From positions 7,006,001-7,070,000 of the forward strand of contig OX637296.1 of assembly GCA_951799445.1 (NCBI GenBank): a stretch of 64,000 nt of DNA. Direction: 5' to 3'. This stretch comes from Pseudisothecium myosuroides. Taxonomy: Eukaryota > Streptophyta > Bryopsida > Hypnales > Lembophyllaceae. The position numbers and the translations under genes are program-made. Shown here one piece after another: positions 48,430 to 60,180 of the stretch (positions are counted from its first letter, which is position 1; every line of letters begins with the position of its first letter). The notes beneath the pieces are model-generated. The model was not told where the DNA came from and did not search any database. It was given only the letters and a program-made list of their open reading frames with translations.

Positions 48430-50300
48430 ACCGATTGGCATGTCCAATCTTGACCTCCGTTAGTGGGATTTGGGAACGCCTCCATTTCCTGGATCCTCCC
48501 GCGGAATTTGTATGTATTCCTCTGTTTCCTGCGTCTTCCAGTGCCCAACTTCCGTCGCCTTGGAGCGACTCGTCTGGATGAATATATACAGTAGCACGTT
48601 CACGACTTCTGTTCGGGTTCACCTTAAGTTGAAGATCAGTAACCTTAACGTAATCAGGGTTAAGTTAGATCTGTGTCCTTCTAATTGGAAACCACAAGTG
48701 CTACTCTTGAGCACGTTTTTCCATTTTGTGTTTATGATATTCAAAGTCTAAATATGGAGTTTGGGTTCGTTGAACACTTCAATTGTCTTGGACAAGCATA
48801 GATGTATTTATATCACTAAAGGTTGATGATTCATCATGATTAAGTACAAATGTGATAAATTCTTGGCATGGCCTCTAACATTTTCACTAGAAGATTCTTG
48901 ATTTGAAGATATGGGATAGAAAAATCATACGTGGATTTTGGATTTTGGATTTTTTTTTTAATTCAATGTCACTCTAAATAGATATGCAAAAAGTTAGTCT
49001 TATGACAAGTAAGGAAGTTTATTAATTTTATTAATTTTAAAATAGGAGTATCTAGAAATAACTAAACCCTTAGCATAATGCTTTGCTCTCATCTGATATT
49101 TTTTTTCCAATGACCAAAAGAACCACCATCTTATACATAATTATGTAAACAAAATTATCACTAGAAGCTTTCTCATATATTGGATTATTTACGGAATATT
49201 GGGGAGTTCAGTGTATAGCTTGTGAATTCAATCGAACGACATTGTCCTCAAATTTTGAACAGGAAGTGAGCACATTCAAGCTAATTAAGTAAGGAAGTTT
49301 CAATGCTTACAATAAGTAATTATGTCCCTGTGTGTTGATTAGAATTGGCATTTCCAATCATGACTTCTGGTACATGGATTTGAGAATCCCTCCATTTCGT
49401 TTAGTTGATTCTCTCAAGGAATTTGCATGCTTCTCCAAGGATCCAATATCCCCTTGGAGCTACTCCACTGGGATTCATAAATAGTTCTCCGATTATTGTT
49501 CGGAAATACCTTAGAAGAATAGTGAATTATATCTTTAATTAATCGACGTTACTTCATTTTTTGTCCAAATGGAAACTATGAGTGTTTTTCTTAATAAGCA
49601 TGACTAAGGTCAAAATTCAATTTGTTGAAGTTAATTTGCATCAACTTGGGTGGAAAGACGATAGGTGGAAGAATTTGTACACATGTCACAACATTATTGA
49701 GGGAATAAGTTTAATGTCCCTCTCCTTGCCACTTTCATTGGCACATGGCGGCAGGGGGGTTGGGAAGCGGGAGTGGTTGAGAGCTGTTGCCTTGTCGTTC
49801 TCACCGTCTTTGCAAAAGTCATAGATGTTAAAGATTGATGGACTAGTACAGATTTGGTTTGGAATTCTTAGAAGGTTCCTCATTGAGTACACCTTTTGTT
49901 AGGGTCTTGTATCATGTGGGTGCGTTGTCTAAAGTCTACAATCATATGTTTAGAGTTTGAGTATTATCTATATAAATAATATAGACCATGGAATGTTAGC
50001 AACAAATTTCAAATTAGGACACAAATATGGAAAACAAACACTATTAATATTTAATAGATATTACATATAAAGATTAAAAAGAGACCTTGGCATAATTATT
50101 AAAATACTATTGTGATGGGATCAAAAGTAAGTGGTAGAATTATGTGATTCATCTTATGATTTGACTAGCTATGCAACAATAGAAGATCAACTCGAAGATC
50201 AATGAATATCCATAATTTAATCAAGATTAGTTCATTTTACATCCAATTCGAAACCACAAGTTTTGTTTTTAGCATCTGGTCAAATTTTCAATAGACGATT
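48430..50300. repeat. FPF1-flank blocks, downstream side of copy 3
   Basis: Reverse order of 33180-35946: d3'-d2' (48430-48720), d4 (48720-49180), d3 (49200-49500), d2 (49560-49690), d1 (49700-50090), d0 (50100-50280). The small frames 49582-49824 and 49686-49892 fall in d1-d2 and are artefacts. Confidence 0.7.
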
Positions 50301-51479
50301 ATCAATTTCAAGTTTTATGAAGTAATTCCATGAATTCAAAAATATAAATACAAAAAATCTACAAAAAATAAAACCTTATATAATTCTAACTTCTAAGAAT
50401 CCTTGACTTCTACTTGTCACAAAATCCATATTTTGAAAGTTTCTTACAGTCAAATATGTATCTTATGAATAATACATAGGTTTCTTATTTCCATTCATTC
50501 AATGATTTTTGTGTTAGCTTTGTAATCTTCTGTGAAGAAGATTTTTAAAACTTTTATTCATAATTAATTGCTCAAGTCTTCAAAAAATGCAAGTATTTCT
50601 TCCTTTAAAAAAACTTGATATTTTCTATCACAAAAATGGCCCTTCAATAATAACCTCAATAAATATGTGGTGTAAGAATCCTTAACCCCTAAAGTCCCAA
50701 GGCCATTTTTATGTCAAAAACCACTCAAAACTGCTATTTCTACTACATTCATCTATGAAAGCAAAAAAAATTGTTTTTTTAGAATCTAATCATAGGATCT
50801 TATACTTCACTTGTTTGAGATCACGTGGAAAAGATTTCATCATATTTGACCATGCGGATTGGAAGATATTAGCATTCAAAGTCAGACAAAAAGTTTTTTT
50901 CAAGAAGATGCTTAGATTGTCCGACAAACAAGATTGTCCATAACTTTTTCATCACTAGTCCAAATAGAATGAACCAAAGTTTCATATGTAGACAAAGACA
51001 TAATATTTTAGGAAAAAAACTAAAAAATAATATTTTGACTTTTTGTGAATTTTTTTTGGCTGCCCGATGACCTCCGTTTTTGGCTTTTTGTGCCATAACT
51101 TTTGCTTCCGGGGACCATGTGGCGCTAAATTACACACCCTTGATAATGAAGCAAAGACGACTAGGTTTTTAGCTTTTATCCACTTTTGATTTAAGGGATG
51201 TTGTGAACGCGGTCCACTGTGCCTTCCAAGCAATGGATCTTGCTAATGTTTCCTAAGTTTTTGTGGATGGGCAAAAGTTATACCTAGAGATGCGAATGAT
51301 GACTTCCACGCTAATTGCCAATGATCAAGGGTCACGGTATCTAACGGTGAAATCCTATCATCCTAACTATCTATCCTATGTTGAGGGTAATTGGTGCCAT
51401 TTCTAACGACCCTATATAAGTGAAATGGGATCCCCTACATCCCTTCCATGAAATCCTAAGACTACCTTCTTCCTTTTAA

Positions 51480-52375
51480 CTACCGGTAGAATTCTGGATT
51501 TTAACCTCTAAGGTTAATTCTAAGTTTCTACTTCTAGAATTCACTCTATGTTTTTACTTTTAGATTAACCCTAAGTTTTGACTTCTAACTCTAGATTTTT
51601 ACTTCTAAAACTAACTCTAAAATTTAACCTCTAATTTTAACTCTATGTTTTGACTTTTAACTCTAAATTTTTACCTCTAAAATTAACTAAAATTTAACCT
51701 CTAAATTTAACTCTACGTTTTGACTTCTAACTCTAGATTTTTACCTCTGAAACTAACTCTAAAATTTAACCTCTAAATTTAACTTTACATTTTGACTTCT
51801 AACTCTAGATTTTTACTTCTAAAACTAACTCTAAAATTTAACCTCTAAGTTTAACTCTATGTTTTAACTTCTACTTCTAAATTCTAACTTCTAAATTTAA
51901 CTCTAAAATCTAACTCCTAACTCCTAACTTTTATTCTAACTTTTAACTTCTAATTTTAGCTTTGGATTTTACCCTCTAATTTTTACTCCCAATTTTAACT
52001 TCTAAAATTCACTTGAAAATCTAACTCCTAACTTCTAATTTCTACTCTACCTTTGACTCCTAAAATTAACTCTAACTTTTAACTTCTAAAATATCTTAAA
52101 AAATTTAACTCCTATTTCTAACTCTAAATTCTACTTTCTAAACTACTTTTCTAAATGTGAACTTCTAATTCTAACTTTAAAATCTACTTCCTAAAATTAA
52201 CTCTAAATTCTACTTTCTAAATTTAACTCTAGCTTTTACTTCCTAATTTCAGCTCTAATGTTCACCTCCTAAATCTAATTCTAAATTCTCCGTCCTAATC
52301 TAATTCTAATTTTTACATCCTAAATCTAATTCTAACTTCTACTTCCTAATTTATGAACTTCCGAATCTAAACTTC
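51480..52375. repeat. Minisatellite of TTCTAACTCTA-type units in arm A
   Basis: Higher-order units of about 72 bp made from AACTCTA.ATTT / TTTTACCTCTAAA / TTTTGACTTCTAACTCTA words. It lies within the presumed intron after the exon candidate 52477-52539 (minus strand). Confidence 0.85.
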
Positions 52376-52476
52376 TACCTCCCGCTAATCTATCCTTGCT
52401 AACGTAGATTAAGGACTAATCAAGAAAATCAAGAAGTAATCAGGAAAAAAAACCAAAGACTAGTTCAATGACTTAC

Positions 52477-52539
52477 CTCATCGCTGCTGGTGTTGAAAAT
52501 AACCTCATCTACATTCTCGTACGCATCCTCGTATTCCAT
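52477..52539 (-). CDS. Candidate first coding exon, acidic 21-residue N-terminus (arm A)
   Basis: Minus-strand CCATGG start, then MEYEDAYENVDEVIFNTSSDE and a consensus donor (GAG-GTAAGT). The mirrored arm has a candidate exon of identical length with an equally good donor. No downstream exon was identified, and no family was recognised. The intron is filled by minisatellite sequence. Confidence 0.35.
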
Positions 52540-54407
52540 GGTATTTCCTTGGTTATTACTTTTTTTTCCAAAGCTCACCGCTTATTTTAGAAAATATTAC
52601 ACCCTCACGTTCTAACCTCCTTCTTATCCTTCTCCCTTTCTTTTCTTTCTCCTCCCCTCTTCTACACTAGTACTATTCCACCTAAGGTATTGATGGTAGT
52701 TTTACACTATAGTCTCAAATTCCAAGAGAGTTTAATGGTGCCTCCTACCCTCTTACACAACTTCCCTTTTCGTCATGCTAATCCTTCTCTTAACGGTCAC
52801 AATAAATTCCCTAGATTTCGCTTCTAAGTCTACCTAATCCTATGGCTAGAGTACTATTTATGGTCTCTTTCCTTTCTTCTCCTACTTCATTCCTTCTCCT
52901 CTAATCTCCCTCCATTGTTTGTAGTTGTGTTTTTGTTGGCGAGCGTGGAATTCTTTTGTGTGCAGGTGTGGTGGTGGTGCTCTTTTCCTCTCTTTTTCCT
53001 TCCCCCTTTCTTTTAGATTCTACCCCCCTACTCTAAACCCTAGCCTAATAGGACTTCTAATCCAACATTTTAGGAAAGGAAAAAAAATCAAAAACAATGT
53101 GTGAGAGCCCCGGGCCCCCTGGACCTGTGAGCTCCCAATTTGTCACTTGGAACTCGTAGAATTATTTTTTTGGAAATTTGCAATTTAAAGTTGATAAAAG
53201 TATAGAAAAACTCATAAAAAGAGTGTAGAACCGAAATAGGGTTGTGTCATACCCATTATAGTATTTGGTCTAGATTTGTGTTTTTTACTTAGAATCCCCC
53301 AAACCTTGCCTAAAAATAGTATAGAAACAACGGAAAGTATAGATTTGGAGGATTCGAGTCACACAGCCCCAAAAGGGCTAAATCCCACCATGAATGTAGC
53401 AATTCATGGCTAGGTCGGTCCGAGGGATCCACAGCGAGGCCACTAGGTCGGGTCCTAGAGTTAGATTTAGAATTCCCCATTAGATCGACGAATTCCCAAA
53501 ATCCCGATTGTTAGCATGCAAGAGCCACTCACGCAAGACCGGGCCCGTGGAGGAATCCACAGCCCAAGGATGGTGTTCTAGGGTGAATCCCATGCCAGGA
53601 GTCCAACGGCGAAATCGGTTCACCAAGGTTCCTCCACCTGCAGAAGATTCCCGCACCGTCGCTAATTCAAGGAGATGTCCAGTTTAAATCTCCAATGACC
53701 AATCGTGCCAGGTACGGAAACACACCCGCACGTCTTTCATGAGACTCCCTGAGAGGTCACGTGAAAAATCCCGGCATCTTCCGACTTGCAGAAGAACCTT
53801 TTTCCGGGTGGTCAACCCTCCTAACCTCCAACGGGAATTTCATGGAAATTACCTAGGTTACAATAAAATCTCACTAAAAATTAGACTAGCTTGTTTTATG
53901 TTAATAATGCGCTCCGTGAAGTTTCACGACATTCCAATAACGGCAAGTACGCGAACCGGCAAGATTCCTCGGGAATTAACCACGTGGCGGGGTCCCCGCC
54001 ACGTTGACCGGCATTCCGGGACCATACGATGGCAAAACGAAGTCAACCAAAAGTCCTTCCCGACTCTCTTGCACCTACCGGAGACCCTAGGCTATTCAAA
54101 ATAGGAGACCCCCAAGATCTAGGATTTTACCACGATTTGGTTTTTAAAACTAAATTAGCCTACGATGGGTTTTTGGCCTCGGTACGGGGGATAAGGATAT
54201 GTAGGATTAAACACGGCGATCTGGATCCAACGGCGCAATCCGTTCGGCGATTGGAGCTAATCTCCAAAAGTTAGGATGTTGGTCCAGCATAGATGGTTGA
54301 AGTAGAAATTTAGGATGTAGGATGAAAATCTTTGAGGATGAGGATGAAAATCCCCGTTGATAAGGTTACCTTAGAACTCTAGAGGGAGGGTTGAGCCCTT
54401 GGAAACC

Positions 54408-54415
54408 TATATAAA
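54408..54415 (+). promoter_or_regulatory. TATA box in B-family LTR
   Basis: TATATAAA followed after about 15 bp by a CTCTCTCT stretch; the inverted mate has the same motif at 59316-59323 (minus). The order TATA, pyrimidine patch and about 330 bp to the PBS-like block fits a U3-R-U5 layout. Confidence 0.5.
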
Positions 54416-54859
54416 GGCCCCATTTCTCTCTCTAGAACACCCCCAATTCTTGTTTTGGGTCCGTGGGTCCAAGTTATTTTGGATATTTTGGCGTTTGAAG
54501 CCAAAAACCTCTACGGTGTTTTTGGAGCACTTTTGGCTCCATTGTTGCTTATTTTCAAGCTTTGAAGGTCCATGGGGGTCCTTCTATCCTGCCTTGTTTA
54601 CTCTTCGTGTACTCTTAGTGCTCTTGTTTTGAGTTGAGAGACCCTCTCTTTCCGTGTGTATCTTTGTTTGTGTCCTTGAGAGCTAGCTTGTGTGGTTTAG
54701 AGGCCTTGTGGTGTCTTACACTAATCCTAAAGCAACCCCCCACCGTACCTTGGCGATGCCGCTTTGGGGGGCCTTTAGCGTGTGAGATTGTTGTGTTGTC
54801 ACGTGTTCCTAACTTGTGAGGTCTCTAAGTGCGCTCTTACCCTTGATCTAACGTTTTCC

Positions 54860-55215
54860 TTGTTGAGTGGACCCCCCCCCTTGTGGGACGGCAAAGCTTT
54901 GACTTTGTGGTGTGGGTTTCTCTTAAGTATTGGTCTACCTTCTTCTAACTTCTCTCTTGTCGAGTGGACCCCCCTCCGAGACGGCGAAGCTTTGACCCTA
55001 TGTACGTTTCCTTTTAAAAGTTTTGTTTTTACCCTCTTCTAAAGTCCCTTCCATTGTGTGGGCCCCCCTTGGAAACGGCGAAGCTTTGAACTTGTGACAA
55101 GGTCAAAGTCCTAAAGTGTGTGTTAAAAGTTTAGGCAGCGGAGCTTTGAACCCCCGGAGTGCTATCAAGTCCTAAAGTTGGTGTTAAACCCAACTTGACG
55201 GCGAAGCTTTGAACC
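54860..55215. repeat. Tandem GTGGACCCCC..GGCGAAGCTTTGA blocks
   Basis: About five units with a GACGGCGAAGCTTTGA core. Related units occur at 58640-58870 (inverted) and, decayed, near 39010 and 39075. They follow the PBS-like block in three members. Confidence 0.8.
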
Positions 55216-55484
55216 TCCCCCGTGTTTAGTTCCAAAGTCTAGTTTCCAAGACCTTTGTGGAAACGTCCAGAGTTTAGCTTCCAAGATATGTAGGTTTTCT
55301 TTGTGTTTGGCAAGTCCCATGGTTCCAAGTTTTAGTTAGGCTAGGGTTCTCCAAGTTCTAGTTTTCCCCAAGATAATGAGTCTAAGTGTCCCTAAGGTTT
55401 AGTTTTCCCCCTAGTTCTTTTTTCCTTTGTGTTATTTTTTTAGCCTAGTCTACCCAAAGTTTGCAAGAAAAAAAAACCAGTCCA

Positions 55485-55665
55485 AGTTCACAGTCCAGTT
55501 CACAGTCCAGTTCATAGCAAGTTCACAGTCCAGTTCACAATCCAGTTCACGGTCCAGTTCACAGCCAGTTCACAGCCAGTTCACAGTCCAGTTCACAGCC
55601 AGTCACAGTCCAGTTCACAGCCAGTCACAGTCCAGTCACAGCCAGTCACAAGTCCAGTTCAGAAA
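55485..55665. repeat. CAGTTCACAGTC minisatellite
   Basis: About fourteen 10-17-bp units of CAGTTCACAGTC / CAGTCACAGC. A much more diverged inverted counterpart (GAACTGGACTGG words) lies at 58315-58465. It explains the Gln/Ser-rich frame 55427-55699. Confidence 0.9.
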
Positions 55666-56376
55666 AACAGAACGTAACAAAAAAAAAAATTATAATTAAT
55701 TAAAAAATTAATTATTGAATCGACCCCCCTTCAGCCAGCAAGAGGCCGGCCAGCAGGAGGTCGGCTTGGCTCGGCAGGCTTGGTCCAGGGCCCTGGGCTC
55801 CACATTCTCTTTGTTTTCTTTGAATTTTTCTTTTCCTAAACAAAAAAGAGGTGTTGGATTAGATGGGCTAGGGGTAGAGTAGGGGAGTAGGAACTAGGGA
55901 AAAGAGTCTAAAAAGGGAAGAAGGGGAAGAGAAATAGAGGTTGCCATTCCACGCGCCACCTGCACAAAAACATCCAATCCAACCTGCATCACCACTCACA
56001 CCTACACACAATGGAAGGAAATTAGGGAGAAGGATGTGTTATAGGAGTGGAAAGGAGAGAGACGATGAATAGTGCCTAGTTAGGAGATTAGGTAGGAAAT
56101 CTAGAAGAACTCCTTGCAACCGTTGGGAGGAGGATTAGGATGACACAAAGCAAGGTTGCGTAAGAGGGTAGGAAGAACATTTAAACCCTTCTCGTAGTTT
56201 GAAACCATAGTGTAAGACTCATAAAAGCTTAGGTGGAATAGTGCTAGTGTAGAAGAAAGAGGAAGAAAGAAAAGAAAGGAGGAAGGGAAAGAGGGAGTTT
56301 AGATCATCAAAAATTGTAATATTTTCTCAATAAGCGGTGAGCTTGGAAAAAATTCAAAACAAAGCCAAAGACTACC

Positions 56377-56439
56377 ATGGAGCGTGAGGATGTACACGTG
56401 GACGTGGACGAAGTTCTTTCCGACACCAGTAGTGAAGAG
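56377..56439 (+). CDS. Candidate first coding exon, acidic 21-residue N-terminus (arm A')
   Basis: ACCATGG start, then MEREDVHVDVDEVLSDTSSEE and a GAG-GTGAGT donor. Same 63-nt length as the candidate at 52477-52539; about half the residues differ, yet Met1, Glu2, Glu4-Asp5, Val10-Asp11-Glu12-Val13, Thr17-Ser-Ser19 and Glu21 are kept. Downstream exon unknown. Confidence 0.35.
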
Positions 56440-56499
56440 GTGAGTTTTTGAGTTAATCTTTGATGTTTCTCCCTAATTAGCATTTATTTTTCTAATCAG

Positions 56500-57830
56500 C
56501 CCTTAGAGCGTGATTAGCATCCGAGATTAGTGCAAATTAGAAGTTTAGAGTCAAAAAGTTATAGATTAGGAATAGAGGTTTCCGAAAACATCTTATAATT
56601 AAGATTCGACCGTAAACTGACCGCATTAGGCTAAGTTAAGCAATAGGGGGTAGGACGGAGGAATTTTGAATAAAATTTCATCCAAAAAGAACCATGGACG
56701 AAAATTAGGTTTAAATTAGAAGGAGAATTTAGGATTAAAATTAGGGATTAATTAGCAGTTAGAATTAAAATCAATTTACACTTTTACTTTTTAAAGTTAA
56801 ACTTCTAAGGTCAAAATCTAGAGTTAACTTTGGGGAGTTAAAAAATAGAATTAATTTAGAACTTTAACTTAGGGGTTTAAACTCTCAAGTCAAATCTTAA
56901 GGTAGGTTCATGTAAGAGTTTAGAGTTGATTAGGGAGTCAAAAATTAGAGTAGAAAGTAGAGGTCAACAGTAGAATTGAAAATTAACTTAGGAAGGAGAT
57001 TTTTGAGTTAGGAATAGAGTAAAAAGTAGAGGTCAAAACTTGGAGTAACATTTAGAGTTCATCTAGGATTAAAACGATAGGATTAAAGTTGGAAGTAGAA
57101 AGTCAAAAGTCAAAAGTCAAAAGTTAAGATTAAATTTAAAGGTTAAACTTTAGAGTCAAGGGGGGAAGTAAAAAGTTAGAGTAAAAAGCTAAAGTGAAAA
57201 GTGAAAAGTTATAGTTAGATTTAGAGGGTAAATCTTAGAGTTAGTTGGAAGTAGAAAAAATCTAGAGTCAAAGTGAAAACGTAGAGTTAAACTTGGAAGT
57301 TAAGATTGGGAATTAATTTTAGAAGTAAAAATTTAGAGTTAAAAGTCAAAAACCTAGAGTTAAATTAGGAGTAAAAATCTACAGTAAAAAGTGAAAAGTT
57401 AGAGTTAACTTTAAAGGGTAAATCTTAGAGTAGTTTAGAAATAAGAACATAGAATTAAAAGTGAAACTTAGAATTACCCTAGAAAGTTAAAGCTTGGAAG
57501 TTAGGAGTTGAAGTTGATTTAGAAGTAAAAACCTAGAGTTAAAAGTCAAAACCGTAGAGTTAAATTTAGAAGGGTAAATTTAGAATAGAATAGAAGAGTA
57601 AAAACTTAGAGTTAAAAGTTAAACCTAGAGTTAAATTCCGAGGATAAATTTCAGAGTTAAATTAGGAGTAAAAACCTAGAGTCAAAAGTCGGTAGTTAAT
57701 ATTTAAAACCAAGTTAAAAGAGTAAAAATCTAGAGTTTCATTTAGAGGTCGAAAATTAGAGTAAGAGTTGAACTTAGAATTAGTCTTTAGAAGTAGAACT
57801 TCTAGGTGGAGTCTTAAAACCCCACGATAG
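56500..57830. repeat. Minisatellite of TAGAGTTAAA-type units in arm A'
   Basis: Inverted counterpart of 51480-52375 but about 450 bp longer: words AAAACTTAGAGTTAAA, GGTAAATTTAGA and AGTAAAAACCTAGAGT. No coding potential. Confidence 0.85.
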
Positions 57831-58176
57831 TCTTAGAGGTTCATGGAAGGAACATAGGGGTTCCCCTTTTTACGTAGTTAGGAACGTTAGAAATGACGCC
57901 AACTACCCAGTCTACCCTCGACATAGGATAGATAGTTAGAGAGTCAGGATTTCACCATCACCTTGAACATCGCAGTTAACTTGTGAGTTACTACATGCAT
58001 TACTAATTATTCGCTGCCATCCACGACACTTAGGAAACGTTAGCAAAAAAGATCCATTGCTTGGAAGGTACAGTGGACCGCGCTCACATCACTCCCATAT
58101 ATTAAAAATTGTGGATAAAGGCATAGAACCTGGTCGGTGTTCGCTCTATTATCAAGGGTGGGTAATCTAGCGCCCA

Positions 58177-60180
58177 CAGGACCCAAGCTGCTTGCTTGTC
58201 CCCAAACTGGCCCAAACTGCTTGCCTACCTGTCGGGCCCCCTAGATGGCTAGCTAGAGGATCGGGTTTTAATTTAATTCTTTTATATTTTTATTTATATT
58301 TTTTGTTTTGTTTTGAACTGACTGAGCTGGTTGACTGGACTGAACTGGTTTTGAACGATTAAACTAGTTTGAACTGGATTGAGCTAGTTTTTGAACTGGA
58401 CTGGATTTCTGGGCCAATTTTTGAACTAAACTGATTTTTTGGACTGGTTTTTTGGACTAGTTTTACACAAAACTTGGGTAGGCTAGACTTGCTAAAAACT
58501 TGGATAAATGGGACTTGCTAAAACTTGGGAAAACGAGACTTGCAAAAAACTAAATATCTTGGAAGCTAAACTTTGGACGTTTTCAAAAAGGTCTTAAAAA
58601 CTATACTTTGGAATTAAGTAACATGGAGTTTCAAAGCTTTGCCGGTAAGTCGGGTTTAACACCAACTTTAGGACTTTGTGGCACTCCGGGGGTTCAAAGC
58701 TCCATTGTCCGTAACCGTTTCACATATTATAGGACTCTGATCACGTCATAGGTTCAAAGCTTTGCCATCTTTGAAGGGGGGTCCACACAATAAGGGAGAC
58801 TTTAAAAGAAAATAAAAACGCACTTAAAGAAAACGCATTTAAAGAAGGTTCAAAGCTTCGCCGTTCCGGAGGGAGGTTCACTCAATAAAGGAAACGTTAG
58901 AAGAAGGTAAAAACACTTAAGGAAGAAAACAAACAAGTTAGGAAAAACGTAGTAATACGAAAACTCACACACTAAAGGCCCCCCAAAGTGGCATCGCCAA
59001 GGTATAGTGAAGGTTTTACTCTAGGGTTAGTGCAAGACCCTCAAAAGACTCCTAAACCACACAAGTTAGCTCACAAAGATACAAGAAGGATAGAAAGACT
59101 CTCAACTCACAACAAGAGTATACAAAGAGTACACAAAGGCAAGATAGAAGGACCCCCAAGGACCTTCAAAGCTTAATATACAACAACAATGGAGTCAAAA
59201 GTGCTCTGAAAACACCGTAGAGGTTTTTGACTTCAAACGCCAAAATATCCAAAAAAATTTGGACCTACGGACCCAAAACAAGTATGGGGTGATTCTAGAG
59301 AGAGAAATGGGGCCCTTATATAGGTTTCCAAGGGTCCACTCCTCCCTCTAAATTCAACAGAAAAGTAACTAGGACAACGCGTCTAAATCAACAGAATTTT
59401 GTCAAAATTCTTGCGTTTTCTACTAGTGTTTTTAGTGAGATTTTACCGCAATCTGGGCAATTTACAAGAAATTCCCATTGGAGATTAGAACGGTTGACCG
59501 CCTGAAAGAGGTTCTTCTGCAAGTCGGAAGATGCCGGGAATTTTCATGGGACTTCTCAAGGAATCCTACGAAAGATGTGAAGGTGCGTTTTCGTACTTGG
59601 AAAAATTGGTCAGTGGATATCCAAATTGGCCGTCTCCTCAAATTGTCGATGGTACAAGAATCTTTTGCGGATGAGAGAATCTTGACAAATCGATTTTTCC
59701 GTTGGTCTCTTGGCGTGGAATTTATCCTAGTTAACATTCTTGGACAATAGATTCCTCCATGGGCCCGTCTTGCGTTAGTGGCTCCTACATGCTAATAATC
59801 GGGAGTTTTTGGGAATTCATTGATCTAATAGGGAACTCAAAACCTAACTCTAGGACCCAACCTAGTGGCCTTGCTGTGAATACCTAGGACTGACCTAGCC
59901 ATAAATTACCACGTTCACGGTGGAATTTAGCCTTTTTAGGGCTATGTGACTCAAATCTAACAAATCCCGCTATCTTGTGATTTCTACTCTATTTTTAGGC
60001 GAGGTTTGAGAAGTTCTAGGTATAAAATCAAAACTGGACCAAATATTATAATGGATATGACACAACCCTATTTTGGTTTTACACTCTTTTTATGGCTTTT
60101 TGTATATTTTTATTGACTTTAAATTGCAAATTTCAAAAAAAAAAATCTACGAGTCCCAAGTGACAAATTGGGATCTCACA
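58177..60180 (-). mobile_element. LTR-like element, B family member 4
   Basis: Minus strand: starts TGTGAGATCCCAATTTGTCA at 60180, TATATAA at 59316-59323, CCTTGGCGATGCCACTTTGG near 58990, AAAGCTTTG..GCCG tandem blocks, GAACTGGACTGG-type repeats, and a GC-rich tail to 58177. Frames at 59462-59750 on both strands are not shared with member 3. Confidence 0.6.

Larger units (their letters stand above)
51120..53125 (-). repeat. Inverted arm A
   Basis: Reverse complement of A' (55785-58176): GCGCTAAATTACACACCC, GGTCCACTGTGCCTTCCAAG, AATGGATCTTGCTAA, the minisatellite, the short exon candidate, and CTAATCCAACATTTTAGG to GGGCCCCCTGGACC at the right edge. Confidence 0.75.
53126..55785 (+). mobile_element. 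LTR-like element, B family member 3 (GC-rich, least decayed)
   Basis: Begins TGTGAGCTCCCAATTTGTCA. A TATATAAA box lies at 54408, followed by a CT-rich start region. ACCTTGGCGATGCCGCT near 54750 resembles the post-LTR leader of some plant Ty3-type elements, so the LTR may be about 53126-54745. Then come tandem GACGGCGAAGCTTTGA blocks and CAGTTCACAGTC repeats. No gag or pol frame: frames at 53739-54104 and 54029-54274 are not kept in the other three members. Confidence 0.6.
55785..58176 (+). repeat. Inverted arm A'
   Basis: Mirror of 51120-53125. It lies between B (53126-55785, pointing in) and B' (58177-60180, pointing in). It includes promoter-like DNA, the exon candidate at 56377 and a long minisatellite. 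Confidence 0.75.

Noticed and set aside
53739..54104. 121-codon frame in the LTR-like element
   Set aside because: Shares only a short RHLPTCRRT stretch with the inverted member (59462-59737, minus), where the rest is out of frame. No gag or pol motif.
55427..55699. 90-codon Gln/Ser-rich frame
   Set aside because: Produced by the CAGTTCACAGTC minisatellite; the repeat units vary in length and break frame.
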